Below, piece after piece: positions 1-7,897 of a stretch of 32,320 bases of DNA; the first letter of the stretch is position 1, and every line of letters begins with the position of its first letter. The position numbers and the translations under genes are program-made. Origin of the DNA: Xanthobacteraceae bacterium (GTDB taxonomy: Bacteria; Pseudomonadota; Alphaproteobacteria; Rhizobiales; Xanthobacteraceae); assembly GCA_019748335.1 (NCBI GenBank), contig JAIEPP010000501.1:1-32320 (forward strand), read 5' to 3'. The notes beneath the pieces are model-generated. The model was not told where the DNA came from, ran no database searches, and saw nothing but the letters and a program-made list of their open reading frames with translations.

Positions 1-2
1 GC

Positions 3-251
3 GCCGCACCGCCTCCGCCGCCCGCCCCTACACCGTCGAGCGCCGACCAGAATCTCGCCGAGATGGCGCAGCGGCTCGAAGCCGCCCTGCGCCGGCCGGC
101 CGAACCGGTGGCTCCGCCGGTTGCGCCCGAACCGCCGCCGGTGCGGCCGGCGCGCGCCGAGGTGCCCGCCCCCGCTCCGCCAAAGAGCGGCTTCGAGAAT
201 CTCGAGGACGAAATGGCGTCACTGCTGGGCCGTCCAAAGTCCCCTTCGTGA
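3..251 (+). CDS. fliO: Flagellar biosynthesis protein FliO, C-terminal part (5' end outside window)
   Basis: The reading frame is open from the window edge and ends at the TGA at 249-251. The visible 82 residues are a Pro/Ala/Arg-rich linker followed by a charged tail ending in ENLEDEMASLLGRP. FliO is a small single-pass inner-membrane protein that helps FliP assemble in the flagellar export gate; its membrane segment lies upstream and is not visible here. The assignment relies on this tail, which resembles Bradyrhizobium FliO, and on the gene being translationally coupled to fliP: the GTG of fliP overlaps the last codons by 4 bp. A different proline-rich cytoplasmic tail cannot be excluded from this fragment alone. 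Confidence 0.7.
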   Translation, partial: AAPPPPPAPTPSSADQNLAEMAQRLEAALRRPAEPVAPPVAPEPPPVRPARAEVPAPAPPKSGFENLEDEMASLLGRPKSPS

Positions 252-1009
252 GATCGGCGACTTTCCCGCGTAGAGTATTTTTATTTCTTGTCAGCCTGAT
301 AGCCGCCGGATCGCTCGCCGATCCGGCGATGGCGCAGGATATCAGCATCAATCTCGGCCAGGGCAATGGCGGCGTCACCGAGCGCGCGATCCAGCTGATC
401 GCGCTGCTGACGGTGCTCTCGATCGCGCCGTCGATCCTGATCATGATGACGTCGTTCACCCGCATCGTGGTCGTGTTGTCGCTGCTGCGGACCGCGTTGG
501 GCACCGCAACCGCGCCGCCGAACTCGGTGATCATCGCGCTGGCAATGTTCCTCACCGCCTTCGTGATGGGGCCGGTGCTGCAGAAATCCTATGACGACGG
601 CATCAAGCCCCTGGTCGCAAACCAGATCGGCGTCGAGGAAGCGCTGCAGAAGGCCTCGGTGCCGCTGCGCGGCTTCATGCAGAAGAACGTGCGCGAGAAG
701 GACCTGAAACTGTTCATGGACCTCTCCGGCGAGCCGCCGCCGGCAACGCCGGAAGATATGTCGCTGCGCATCCTCGTCCCCGCCTTCATGATCTCCGAAC
801 TGAAACGCGCCTTCGAGATCGGCTTCCTGCTGTTCCTGCCCTTCCTGATCATCGACCTCGTGGTCGCCTCGGTCCTGATGTCGATGGGCATGATGATGCT
901 GCCGCCGGTCGTGGTGTCGCTGCCGTTCAAGCTGATCTTCTTCGTGCTGGTCGACGGCTGGTCGCTGGTGGCGGGCAGCCTGGTGCAGAGCTACGGCGGC
1001 GGCGGATAG
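248..1009 (+). CDS. fliP: Flagellar type III export gate protein FliP
   Basis: The product has 253 residues, typical for FliP, which forms the inner-membrane core pore of the flagellar secretion gate with FliQ and FliR. A cleavable signal sequence ending near ADPAMAQ is followed by a membrane segment (about residues 48-70), the family motif MTSFTRIVVVLSLLRTALG, a second hydrophobic segment, a periplasmic loop, and the C-terminal pair of membrane segments containing LRILVPAFMISELKRAFEIG and the Met-rich stretch SMGMMMLPPVVVSLPFKL. The GTG start at 248 overlaps the fliO stop, indicating translational coupling. The stop at 1007-1009 lies 8 bp before an aminotransferase gene on the same strand. 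The call is secure. Confidence 0.97.
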   Translation: MRSATFPRRVFLFLVSLIAAGSLADPAMAQDISINLGQGNGGVTERAIQLIALLTVLSIAPSILIMMTSFTRIVVVLSLLRTALGTATAPPNSVIIALAMFLTAFVMGPVLQKSYDDGIKPLVANQIGVEEALQKASVPLRGFMQKNVREKDLKLFMDLSGEPPPATPEDMSLRILVPAFMISELKRAFEIGFLLFLPFLIIDLVVASVLMSMGMMMLPPVVVSLPFKLIFFVLVDGWSLVAGSLVQSYGGGG

Positions 1010-1017
1010 AGGCAAAC

Positions 1018-2166
1018 ATGCTGGCATCGCAACGCGATCTGTTCGATGTGCCGCGCGATGTCTGCTACCTCAACTCGGCCTCATACAGCCCGTTGCCGCT
1101 GCGAACGCTGGAAGCCGGCCGCGCCGCGGTCGGTCGCAAGGGCAGGCCCTGGACGCTTGACGCTGATTTCGCACAGCGCCAGCACGAGCGCGCCCGCACC
1201 GCCGCTGCCCGCCTGATCAACGCCGATCCCGCAGACATCGCTTTGATCCCCTCGATCAGCTACGGCGTCGCGACCGCGGCCAAGGGGCTGACCATCGCCC
1301 GCGGCAGCCGCGTCATCGTGCTGGAAAACGATCATTCCTCGCCGGTGCTGGAATGGCATCATCGCGCCGAAGCGCAGGGTTTTGCCGTCGAGACCGTCCG
1401 CCAGCCCGATGACGGCGACTGGACCACGGCGGTGCTCGCCGTGATCGAGCGATCCGGCGCGCCGCCTGTGTGCCTAGCCTCGATCTCATCGGTACACTGG
1501 TCGGACGGCGGGCTGGTCGACCTCGAACAAGTCGCCGTGGCCTTGCGACGGCAAGGTGCCCTGTTCCTGATCGACGCGACGCAGAGCGCCGGCGTGTTGC
1601 CGATGGAGGTAAAACGCCTCGATCCGGATTTCGTGCTGTTCCCGACCTATAAATGGCTGATCGGCCCTTACGGCCGCGCCTTTCTCTACGTCGCCAAACG
1701 CCACCAGAACAGCATTCCGCTCGAGCAGACCGCCGCCGCCCGCCGCAACGTGCGCGCCGAGAACGAGGTCTATTTCAGCGACCTCAGTTACGTCGGCGAC
1801 GCCAGGCGTTTCGACATGGGCGAGCGCGATCACTTCATTTCGCTGGAGATGGCCGCGATCGGCATGGAGATGGTCACCGAATGGGGCGCGGCGGCGATCG
1901 CGCAACGCCTGGCGATGCTGACGGATGGCATCGCGGACCGTGTTCGCAATCTGGGCCTCAATATCCCCGAGCGAGCGCTGCGGGCGCCGCACATCCTGTG
2001 TCTCGGGTTCGGGGGCGGAATGCCGAAAAGGCTGGTCGAAGGACTTACCGAAGACGGCGTCTACGTTGCGGCGCGCCTTGGCCGGCTGCGGGTCTCGCCG
2101 CACGTCTTCAACGATGAACGCGATGCCGAGCGTTTCGTCGCCGCCTTAACCCGGCGCCTCCGCTAG
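1018..2166 (+). CDS. PLP-dependent class V aminotransferase family protein
   Basis: The 382-residue product has the fold-type I pattern of class V aminotransferases and cysteine desulfurases: an N-terminal NSASYSPLP stretch, a mid-protein DATQSAG motif (the Asp that contacts the PLP pyridine nitrogen), and FPTYKWLIGPYG, whose Lys is the expected Schiff-base residue. No Cys-containing desulfurase loop is obvious, so isopenicillin-epimerase-like or kynureninase-like chemistry is more likely than sulfur transfer; the substrate cannot be read from the sequence. The ATG is 8 bp after the fliP stop, so it is probably co-transcribed with fliO-fliP, although nothing links the enzyme to flagella. It converges with the AraC gene with only one base between the stops. 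Confidence 0.85.
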   Translation: MLASQRDLFDVPRDVCYLNSASYSPLPLRTLEAGRAAVGRKGRPWTLDADFAQRQHERARTAAARLINADPADIALIPSISYGVATAAKGLTIARGSRVIVLENDHSSPVLEWHHRAEAQGFAVETVRQPDDGDWTTAVLAVIERSGAPPVCLASISSVHWSDGGLVDLEQVAVALRRQGALFLIDATQSAGVLPMEVKRLDPDFVLFPTYKWLIGPYGRAFLYVAKRHQNSIPLEQTAAARRNVRAENEVYFSDLSYVGDARRFDMGERDHFISLEMAAIGMEMVTEWGAAAIAQRLAMLTDGIADRVRNLGLNIPERALRAPHILCLGFGGGMPKRLVEGLTEDGVYVAARLGRLRVSPHVFNDERDAERFVAALTRRLR

Positions 2167-2167
2167 C

Positions 2168-3145
2168 CTAGCCGGGGGAACGGCCTCCCTGCCGCCATAC
2201 CGACGGCGCCACGCCGATCATTTTCTTGAAGGCGCGGCTGAAGGCGGCTTCGGAATCATAGCCGACCTGGGCGGCGATCGATGCCATGTTGGCATTGCCG
2301 TTGAGCAGTTCGGACGCCACCTGCATCCGCCATTTGGCGAGATAGTGCATCGGCGGACTTCCCACCAGTTGCGCGAACCGTTCGGCCAGCACCGTGCGCG
2401 AGGCGCCGCACTGGCGCGCCAGCCCCTCCACGGTCCAGGCAAATGACGGCCGTGCATGGATCAGCGCCAATGCCTTGCCGACGAACGGATCGCGCAAGCC
2501 CGCCAGCCAGCCGGTGTTCTGCGACGGCATCGCTTCGATGTAACGCCGCACCACGTCGATGAACATCAGTTCGCTAAGCTTGGTCAGCACGCTTTCGCTG
2601 CCGGCGCGCCTGTCGGCGACTTCGGCCACCGCGAACTGAATGAACTGGCCGAGCCAGCCGGCATCGTTGCGCCGTCCATCACCCGCTTTCAGCATCGACG
2701 GCAGCGCTTCCAGCAGCGGATTGAACGGCCGCGCATCGCAGGCGAGATAGCCGCAAACCAGTTTTGCGGTGGGCGCGCCGCCGTTCATCAGGTTGATCAG
2801 GAACGGCAGCCGGCCGGCGCTGGCGATTTCAATCATGTCGGCGCTCGGCGGATCGGCCCGCATTCCCCCAGCGCTCGACATCACATGCGGGTCCGCATTG
2901 GTAAAGACGACGACCTCGCCGGCCTCAAGCGCGACCGGCTCGCCGCCGACCAGACTGGCAAAGCAACGACCCTCGGTCACCACATGATACGAAATCAGGT
3001 GATCGGCGCCGGGCAGGATTCGCGGCAGGATCATCTCGCGCGCCGGCGAGCGCACCGACCACGGTGCCTGCGCGGCGATTTCGAAATATGCCGCGCCGGT
3101 CAGCCTTACCGTCTTCAGAAGATCCGAGAGCGCATCGGTTGCCAT
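2168..3145 (-). CDS. AraC-family transcriptional regulator with N-terminal cupin domain
   Basis: This is a 325-residue regulator. The first 200 residues form a cupin-type sensor (Cupin_6/AraC_binding class), with ISYHVVTEGRCFASL and LEAGEVVVFTNADPHVM as the beta-barrel core. The last 100 residues carry two helix-turn-helix motifs: VEGLARQCGASRTVLAERF and MASIAAQVGYDSEAAFSRAF, followed by the conserved GVAPSVWR end. Such proteins bind promoter DNA and respond to a small effector. It is divergent from the GFA/OsmC pair across a 267-bp gap, so those genes are plausible targets, but no operator was identified. The start ATG at 3143-3145 is the first in-frame Met of the conserved region. Confidence 0.93.
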   Translation of the reverse strand: MATDALSDLLKTVRLTGAAYFEIAAQAPWSVRSPAREMILPRILPGADHLISYHVVTEGRCFASLVGGEPVALEAGEVVVFTNADPHVMSSAGGMRADPPSADMIEIASAGRLPFLINLMNGGAPTAKLVCGYLACDARPFNPLLEALPSMLKAGDGRRNDAGWLGQFIQFAVAEVADRRAGSESVLTKLSELMFIDVVRRYIEAMPSQNTGWLAGLRDPFVGKALALIHARPSFAWTVEGLARQCGASRTVLAERFAQLVGSPPMHYLAKWRMQVASELLNGNANMASIAAQVGYDSEAAFSRAFKKMIGVAPSVWRQGGRSPG

Positions 3146-3412
3146 TTTCTCGTTCCGTCAGCCTCCCTGATCCCGGTCGGAGAGATCGTCATTTCCTTCC
3201 GCCGGCTCAAGCACATTCCGCCACTGCGGACGCCGGATCAAGCAATCCGGACGTCCGATCCATCGGGCGCCGCAATCGCCGGCCTTGCAATGACCGCCGG
3301 ACGAAACATCAAGCAATGCGAACGCGCAGTCATTCAGTTTGGCCCCGCAACCTCTAAGCCGGACGCGGGCGAAAGCAACCAACTCGCATCAGCGAACAAG
3401 GAGAGCGACACG

Positions 3413-3838
3413 ATGACGGCATACAAGGGAAAATGCTTCTGCGGCGCGGTGGAGATCGAGGTCGAGGGCGAGCCGGAGGCGATGGGCTATTGCCATTGCA
3501 GTTCGTGCAGGTCGTGGTCAGCCGCGCCGGTGAATGCGTTCACGCTGTACCAGCCGCAGCGCGTCAGGGTCATCAAGGGCGCCGAACATCTCGGCCGCTT
3601 CCGCAAGACCGAGATGAGCGACCGCCAGTATTGCAAGCGCTGCGGCGGACATCTGATGACCGACCACCCGCCGCTCGGCCTGGTCGACGTCTATGCCGCC
3701 ACCATCCCGACGCTGAAGTTCAGCCCCGGCGTGCACGTCAACTATGCCGAGACCGTGCTGCCGATGAAGGACGGGTTGCCGAAGCTGAAGGATTTTCCCG
3801 CCGAGCTCGGCGGATCCGGCGTGGCCGTCCCCGAATAG
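3413..3838 (+). CDS. GFA-family (glutathione-dependent formaldehyde-activating-like) zinc protein
   Basis: The product is a 141-residue Mss4-like zinc-fold protein. Zinc ligands are visible in order: GKCFCGAV near the N-terminus, YCHCSSCR around residues 24-30, and YCKRCGGH near residue 78. GFA proteins are named for S-hydroxymethylglutathione synthase, but most members have no proven substrate, so formaldehyde handling is only a possibility. The start was set at ATG 3413 because a good ribosome-binding site (aaggagag, 3398-3405) precedes it and the upstream extension of the open frame is not protein-like. An OsmC gene follows 41 bp downstream on the same strand, suggesting a two-gene detoxification or redox operon divergent from the AraC regulator. 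Confidence 0.88.
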   Translation: MTAYKGKCFCGAVEIEVEGEPEAMGYCHCSSCRSWSAAPVNAFTLYQPQRVRVIKGAEHLGRFRKTEMSDRQYCKRCGGHLMTDHPPLGLVDVYAATIPTLKFSPGVHVNYAETVLPMKDGLPKLKDFPAELGGSGVAVPE

Positions 3839-3879
3839 CCGGCCGGAAAATCACCAACAGAAACCCGAAGGAAACACAA

Positions 3880-4395
3880 ATGGACCTCGATACATTTCGC
3901 GCCTCCCAAGGCCCCTATAAGGAACTCTACGCCAGCGACGCCAACGCAGCGCTGCTGACGCTCAAGGCCCGTGGCGTCGCCGACGCCGCCGCCGTGACCT
4001 GCAAGGTCGAAACCGGCCGCGGTTTGGCAATTGCCGGCATCCATCCCAAGGTCGGCGGCTCAGGGCGCGAGCTCTGTTCGGGCGACATGCTGCTGGAAGC
4101 GCTGATCGCCTGCGCCGGCGTCTCGATGCGCGCAGCCGCCGCGGTGCTGGAGATTCCGGTGCGCTCCGTCGTCATCACCGCGGAAGGCGACGTCGACCTG
4201 CGCGGCACGCTCGGGATCGTCGAGGACGTCCCGGTCGGCTTCCGGGAAGTCCGCCTGGCGTTCGAGATCGATACCGACGCCTCGGAAGACGCGCTGCAGC
4301 AACTGGTCGAGCTCACCGACAAATATTGCGTGATATTCCAGACTATTCAGAGCCGCCCGAAAACCAGCGTTCAGATGCATCGGGTTCGGAGCTGA
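3880..4395 (+). CDS. OsmC/Ohr-family protein
   Basis: This 171-residue protein has the OsmC fold signature. One Cys lies in GRELCSGDMLLEAL and a second in IACAGVSMRAAA, at the spacing expected for the peroxidatic and resolving cysteines of OsmC/Ohr thiol peroxidases. These proteins reduce organic hydroperoxides in the cytoplasm. The remainder (DVPVGFREVRLAFEIDTD and the C-terminal ELTDKYCVIFQTIQ) matches the two-layer alpha/beta half of the family. The ATG is preceded by an aaggaaac ribosome-binding site (3868-3875). It lies directly behind the GFA gene and probably shares its promoter. Whether it is Ohr, OsmC or a YhfA-like branch cannot be decided by eye. Confidence 0.88.
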   Translation: MDLDTFRASQGPYKELYASDANAALLTLKARGVADAAAVTCKVETGRGLAIAGIHPKVGGSGRELCSGDMLLEALIACAGVSMRAAAAVLEIPVRSVVITAEGDVDLRGTLGIVEDVPVGFREVRLAFEIDTDASEDALQQLVELTDKYCVIFQTIQSRPKTSVQMHRVRS

Positions 4396-4595
4396 ACCGC
4401 GCCAACTCTCCGTGCGGCGATGAGTTCGGCTCATCCCCGCACGGCCTGCTCTCACGGACCCGTGAACCTGCTTCGTCGGGCATGCGGCGAGGAAGCCATC
4501 GAGACCGACGACGAAACCATTTTGCCGGCCGGTGAAGACATCCGAAAATCTTCGTTCGGCAACGTGTTGGAGATGATCAGCGATGGAGTTCGATC

Positions 4596-4733
4596 ATGCT
4601 GGCCGAAAAATTCTTCCTGATGCTCGAAGCGATCAAGCGCAGCAACTATAGCAACTATCCGGACGGAAGCCCGAGGGTGATCAGCACCTCGCCTCACGTC
4701 CCGGTCAAGTTGCCAATGAACGCCGCGAAGTAG
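4596..4733 (+). CDS. Small hypothetical protein (45 aa)
   Basis: A short open frame starts at ATG 4596 (MLAEKFFLMLEAIK) and ends PVKLPMNAAK before a TAG. A ribosome-binding site tggag (4584-4588) lies 7 bases upstream. The product has an amphipathic N-terminal helix followed by a Ser/Pro-rich tail. Similar 40-50 residue peptides beginning MLAEKFF are, from memory, frequent in Bradyrhizobium genomes; no function is known to me. It occupies an otherwise empty 514-bp gap between the OsmC and CusF-like genes. The call rests on initiation context and sequence character only. Confidence 0.5.
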   Translation: MLAEKFFLMLEAIKRSNYSNYPDGSPRVISTSPHVPVKLPMNAAK

Positions 4734-4909
4734 CCTCACCCTCGCCCGCGGCCTCACCCTTTGGCGGCGGCGGTAGCGAGACCGGTATTTAATATTGGCC
4801 ATTTCGCCGTGGGCGATTCCTGTGCAGCTGACCAAAAGATGGCATTCCGCGCAGGAACCAATCCCGTCGCCGTAACTTATCGCCAATACCTCAACGCCGG
4901 GAGTGTGCC

Positions 4910-5206
4910 ATGAAACTTGCGAAATCGATGATCGCCGGAACGGCGGCCCTTACCATCCTCGGTTCGACGGCGTTTGCGCAGCAACCGCTGACGGGAACCG
5001 TGACCAGGATCGACCGGGTCAACGGCACTGTCGCAATTCAGCAGACCCAAAGCGGTACGGTCGGAGCCGGCAGCGGCGGCGCGGCGGAAGAATACAAGGT
5101 GCCGAACGGAACGTCGCTGGATGCCGTGCACGCCGGCGACCGGGTCAGCTTTTCAGCGACGGGCACCGGGGGCACCAAGACCATCACCAAGCTCGACAGG
5201 CGGTAA
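4910..5206 (+). CDS. Secreted small protein of CusF-like (copper-binding-annotated) type
   Basis: The product has 98 residues with a clear Sec signal peptide (MKLAKSMIAGTAALTILGSTAFA, cleavage before QQP). The mature part, about 75 residues, has a CusF-like OB-fold pattern: LTGTVTRIDRVNGTVAIQQ at the start and HAGDRVSFSATGTGGTKTI near the end. CusF-type proteins are periplasmic metallochaperones for Cu/Ag, but the Met/His/Trp ligands of CusF are missing: the mature protein contains a single His and no Met or Trp. Copper binding is therefore doubtful despite the fold. It is a lone gene ending before a strong hairpin at 5256-5288. Confidence 0.65.
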   Translation: MKLAKSMIAGTAALTILGSTAFAQQPLTGTVTRIDRVNGTVAIQQTQSGTVGAGSGGAAEEYKVPNGTSLDAVHAGDRVSFSATGTGGTKTITKLDRR

Positions 5207-5255
5207 GGCGACGTCGGCCGACGTGCCGGTCGCTGTGTAAGGTGACTGAAACGAG

Positions 5256-5288
5256 CGAGGCCCGGAGTGCCTAGGAGTCCGGGCCTCG
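5256..5288. terminator. Hairpin terminator candidate between convergent genes
   Basis: A perfect 11-bp inverted repeat (cgaggcccgga at 5256-5266, tccgggcctcg at 5278-5288) encloses an 11-nt loop. It lies between the convergent CusF-like gene and the small minus-strand gene at 5406-5666, so it can act on transcripts from both sides. There is no clear T-run, so it may be a Rho-assisted or mRNA-stabilising stem. A second 12-bp palindrome, cccggatccggg, follows at 5305-5316. Confidence 0.5.
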
Positions 5289-5405
5289 TAACCGGAACTG
5301 CCCACCCGGATCCGGGAGCCGCTCGGTACGATTGGCAATCTAGCGGCGATTCTGCTTTCGGACTTTGATCTGCCGCAAATCTCGAACCCAAGTCTCAACC
5401 CCGGT

Positions 5406-5666
5406 CTATCCCGGGGTCTCTCCCTGGCGCGACGGCGCCCGTTCGAGCGAAGCGCGGATTTCAGCGAGAGCGTCGTCGTAATAGTCATGCAGCTTCTGCG
5501 ATCGTTGCCGCTGCGCCAACAGCCTGCCGGCGCGCGTCGCGGGCTCGTCGTGGTCGGCATTGAATTTTTCGGCGGGTGAAGGACGGGATGCCGCGGCCTT
5601 CTTCGTTCCTTTGGCAACACTCAACGCAGCACGCCCCGATTTGTCACGACCGTCGGTAGAAACCAT
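5406..5666 (-). CDS. Small hypothetical protein (86 aa)
   Basis: The frame ends at 5406. The start was set at ATG 5664-5666 (MVSTDGRDKSGRAALS) because the sequence before it is not protein-like and a tgagg ribosome-binding site precedes it on the minus strand. The product is highly charged, with a Lys/Ala/Ser-rich first half and a helical second half (ATRAGRLLAQRQRSQKLHD, then DDALAEIRASLERA). There is no membrane segment or signal peptide. I do not recognise a domain. It converges with the CusF-like gene. Confidence 0.5.
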   Translation of the reverse strand: MVSTDGRDKSGRAALSVAKGTKKAAASRPSPAEKFNADHDEPATRAGRLLAQRQRSQKLHDYYDDALAEIRASLERAPSRQGETPG

Positions 5667-5853
5667 GTTCGCACGCCTCACACATTGCGGACCCGGCTCG
5701 GATTTGAATCCCGATGGCCGTTTCCGGTTGCGCGCTGGTGAGGCGACTGTTCGCCTCACACTGTGGTGTCAGGATGCCCGGATGGGGCCGATTTGGTGGC
5801 AAAAGATGGCAGGCGCAGTGGCGCAATTCGAGCGGCGCCGCGGCGGCTCCTCG

Positions 5854-5874
5854 TAGTCCTACGGACTATTTTTT
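5854..5874 (+). terminator. Rho-independent terminator-like hairpin without an obvious upstream gene
   Basis: A 6-bp stem (tagtcc, 5854-5859; ggacta, 5863-5868) with a 3-nt loop is followed immediately by six T (5869-5874). The polarity is plus strand only. No plus-strand protein gene ends just upstream, because the preceding coding gene (5406-5666) is on the other strand. It may end an unannotated small RNA, or it may be chance. The rest of 5667-5942 holds nothing else I can support. Confidence 0.4.
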
Positions 5875-5942
5875 CATGATAAAGATGCAATCGGTCACCA
5901 TCATTCGGCATGTTTTGTTGTCAGCGTCAGCGATTGCGCATC

Positions 5943-6137
5943 ATGCCCGAACTGCTCACACAAGTTGGCCTGTCGCCGCGTTGCGAAAGCTGCGGACGCC
6001 CCACGTCCAGACTGGGCAAGCTGCCCCGGATCGGATTGCGCCCTCTCGTCCACGTCTACAAGTGCGCGCCCTGCAACCAGATCATGGCGATCGAACCCGA
6101 TCAGCGGGAAAGTCCGGTTTCGCTGTCTTCGCGGTAG
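5943..6137 (+). CDS. Small zinc-ribbon protein (64 aa)
   Basis: This short frame starts at ATG 5943 (MPELLTQVGLSPRCESCG). Two CxxC pairs, C14-C17 (CESC) and C41-C44 (CAPC), are 23 residues apart, a spacing typical of a treble-clef or zinc-ribbon knuckle. Basic residues lie between them and a short polar tail follows. Peptides of this layout are common in Bradyrhizobium and have no assigned role that I know of; nucleic-acid or protein binding is an inference from the fold. The upstream Met at 5910 gives a less likely extension. Confidence 0.6.
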   Translation: MPELLTQVGLSPRCESCGRPTSRLGKLPRIGLRPLVHVYKCAPCNQIMAIEPDQRESPVSLSSR

Positions 6138-6341
6138 CGCGCCTGTCGCCTGTCCCGGGCATCGCCGCGACCTGACGGCCATAATCGGGCAAAATCGCAG
6201 CTTCGTCCGCAATATCCCGCCGCCACCGGGTGTTGCCGAAGTGGCCGTCCATTTACCCCACTCCGCCAGAGGCCGGCTTTGATCCTCGCGAAGCCGGATG
6301 TAAAGCTTGTTCCCGAAATTGGGGGCAAACGGGTGCGGGAA

Positions 6342-7736
6342 ATGTCCGACGGCTTTATCGACGAACTGCGCAAGGCGTTCGACCATGGATCGGTGCTGTC
6401 AGGCGCCGACATCGACGCGCGCTATTATCACGACATCTCGGGCAATCCGGTGCCGAAGCCGCGTGCGGTGGTGCGTCCGAGGACGACCGAGGACGTCTCC
6501 ACGCTGTTGCGGCTCTGTCACCGCGAAAAAGTGCCGGTGACGACGCAGGGCGGCATGACCGGGCTGGTGCGCGCCGCGCTGCCGAATGCGAACGAGATCG
6601 TGCTGTCGATGGAGCGCATGAATGCGATCGAGGAAGTCGACACCGCGACCGGCGTCGCGATCGCACAGGCCGGTGCGCCGCTGCAGAAGATCCAGGAGCG
6701 GGTCGAGCAGGACGGCTTCATGTTCCCGCTCGACCTCGGCTCGCGCGGCAGCTGCACCATCGGCGGCAACATCTCGACCAATGCCGGCGGCAATCGCGTC
6801 ATCCGCTACGGCATGACGCGCGACCTGATTCTCGGCCTCGAGGTCGTCACCGCCGACGGCACCGTGCTCAGGGGCTTGCGCAAATACATCAAGAACAACA
6901 CCGGCATCGACCTGAAGCAGCTGTACGTCGGCAGTGAAGGCATCCTCGGTGTGGTGACGCGGGCAGCCATTCGAATATTTCCGGCGCCGGCAGAGCGGCA
7001 GGTCGCGCTGTGTGCCCTGCCCTCGTTTGGACAGGTGATGTCCTTGCTGAAGCTGGCGCGAACAAATCTCGGCGGCGAACTGACCGCTTTCGAGGTGATG
7101 TGGAACGCCTATTACCGCCACACCGTCGAACGCGTGAAAGGTGTGGCCGGGCCGCTGCCGACGCACCATCCGTTCTACGTGCTGCTCGAGGCCTCCGGCG
7201 GCGACGCCGGGCGCATCCGGGCCGACCTGGAGAGGCTGCTGGAAACCGCGATGGAAAACGGACTTCTGCTCGACGCCACGCTCTCGACCTCGAATGCTTC
7301 GGCGGCGGCGATCTGGCGCATCCGCGATTCCAGCGTCGAGCTCGGCCGCACCTTCCCTTTCGCGGCGCGGATGGGATTCGACGTCAGTCTCGCCATCGAC
7401 AGGATGGAGGAATATGCCGATACGCTCGAGGCGCGGGTCAAGGCGATCGATCCGCAGGCCTTCACCATCGTGATGGGCCATGCCGGCGACGGCAATCTGC
7501 ATCCGAGCGTCTACCACGAGCATACGCCCGACAAGCACGACGAATTCGAAAAGCTGGTCTATGATCTCACCGGCGAATTCGACGGCTCGATCTCGGCCGA
7601 ACATGGCATCGGCATGCTGAAGAAGCCGTATCTGAAGATGAGCCGCACGGCCGAGGAAATCGACACCATGCGCACGCTGAAACGCGCGCTCGACCCCAAC
7701 AATATCCTGAACCCGGGACGGATATTCACGCTGTAA
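6342..7736 (+). CDS. FAD-binding oxidase of the GlcD / D-2-hydroxyacid dehydrogenase family
   Basis: The 464-residue product is a VAO-type flavoprotein that oxidises a 2-hydroxy acid such as D-lactate, glycolate or D-2-hydroxyglutarate. The N-terminal FAD-binding domain (about residues 40-215) shows RPRTTEDVSTLLRLC, TQGGMTGLV, GGNISTNAGGNRVIRYG and YVGSEGILGVVTRA. The C-terminal FAD-oxidase_C domain carries GHAGDGNLHPS (the metal-binding His/Asp/His region) and SAEHGIGMLKKPYL, and ends in LDPNNILNPGRIF. Start choice: the frame opens at a TTG at 6279, but ATG 6342 (MSDGFIDELRKAF) gives the usual family length and N-terminus. The gene stands alone, so the substrate is not revealed by neighbours; no GlcE/GlcF partner is present. 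Confidence 0.9.
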   Translation: MSDGFIDELRKAFDHGSVLSGADIDARYYHDISGNPVPKPRAVVRPRTTEDVSTLLRLCHREKVPVTTQGGMTGLVRAALPNANEIVLSMERMNAIEEVDTATGVAIAQAGAPLQKIQERVEQDGFMFPLDLGSRGSCTIGGNISTNAGGNRVIRYGMTRDLILGLEVVTADGTVLRGLRKYIKNNTGIDLKQLYVGSEGILGVVTRAAIRIFPAPAERQVALCALPSFGQVMSLLKLARTNLGGELTAFEVMWNAYYRHTVERVKGVAGPLPTHHPFYVLLEASGGDAGRIRADLERLLETAMENGLLLDATLSTSNASAAAIWRIRDSSVELGRTFPFAARMGFDVSLAIDRMEEYADTLEARVKAIDPQAFTIVMGHAGDGNLHPSVYHEHTPDKHDEFEKLVYDLTGEFDGSISAEHGIGMLKKPYLKMSRTAEEIDTMRTLKRALDPNNILNPGRIFTL

Positions 7737-7897
7737 GACCAACCGAGTCCGGATTTCCGGCTTTGGGTCGCCTTGCCGCCCTCGCTTACTCAAAAATCGC
7801 CAGCACCGCTCAATAAGTGCCAAATACAACCCAGCGGGTGGTCTCCCCTGGGTCACTTGTGGCAGGATGATACGGTAGCGTGTTACGGGTGTGAGTT

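Noticed and set aside
4420..4620. A 66-codon plus-strand frame overlapping the 45-residue gene
   Set aside because: No ribosome-binding site and a composition unlike protein; the alternate frame is better supported.
5698..5725. A tRNA T-arm-like sequence (ggatttgaatcccg)
   Set aside because: No acceptor, anticodon or D-arm can be built around it.
6399..7856. A 485-codon minus-strand open frame opposite the FAD oxidase
   Set aside because: It mirrors a well-supported oxidase and has no recognisable domain.
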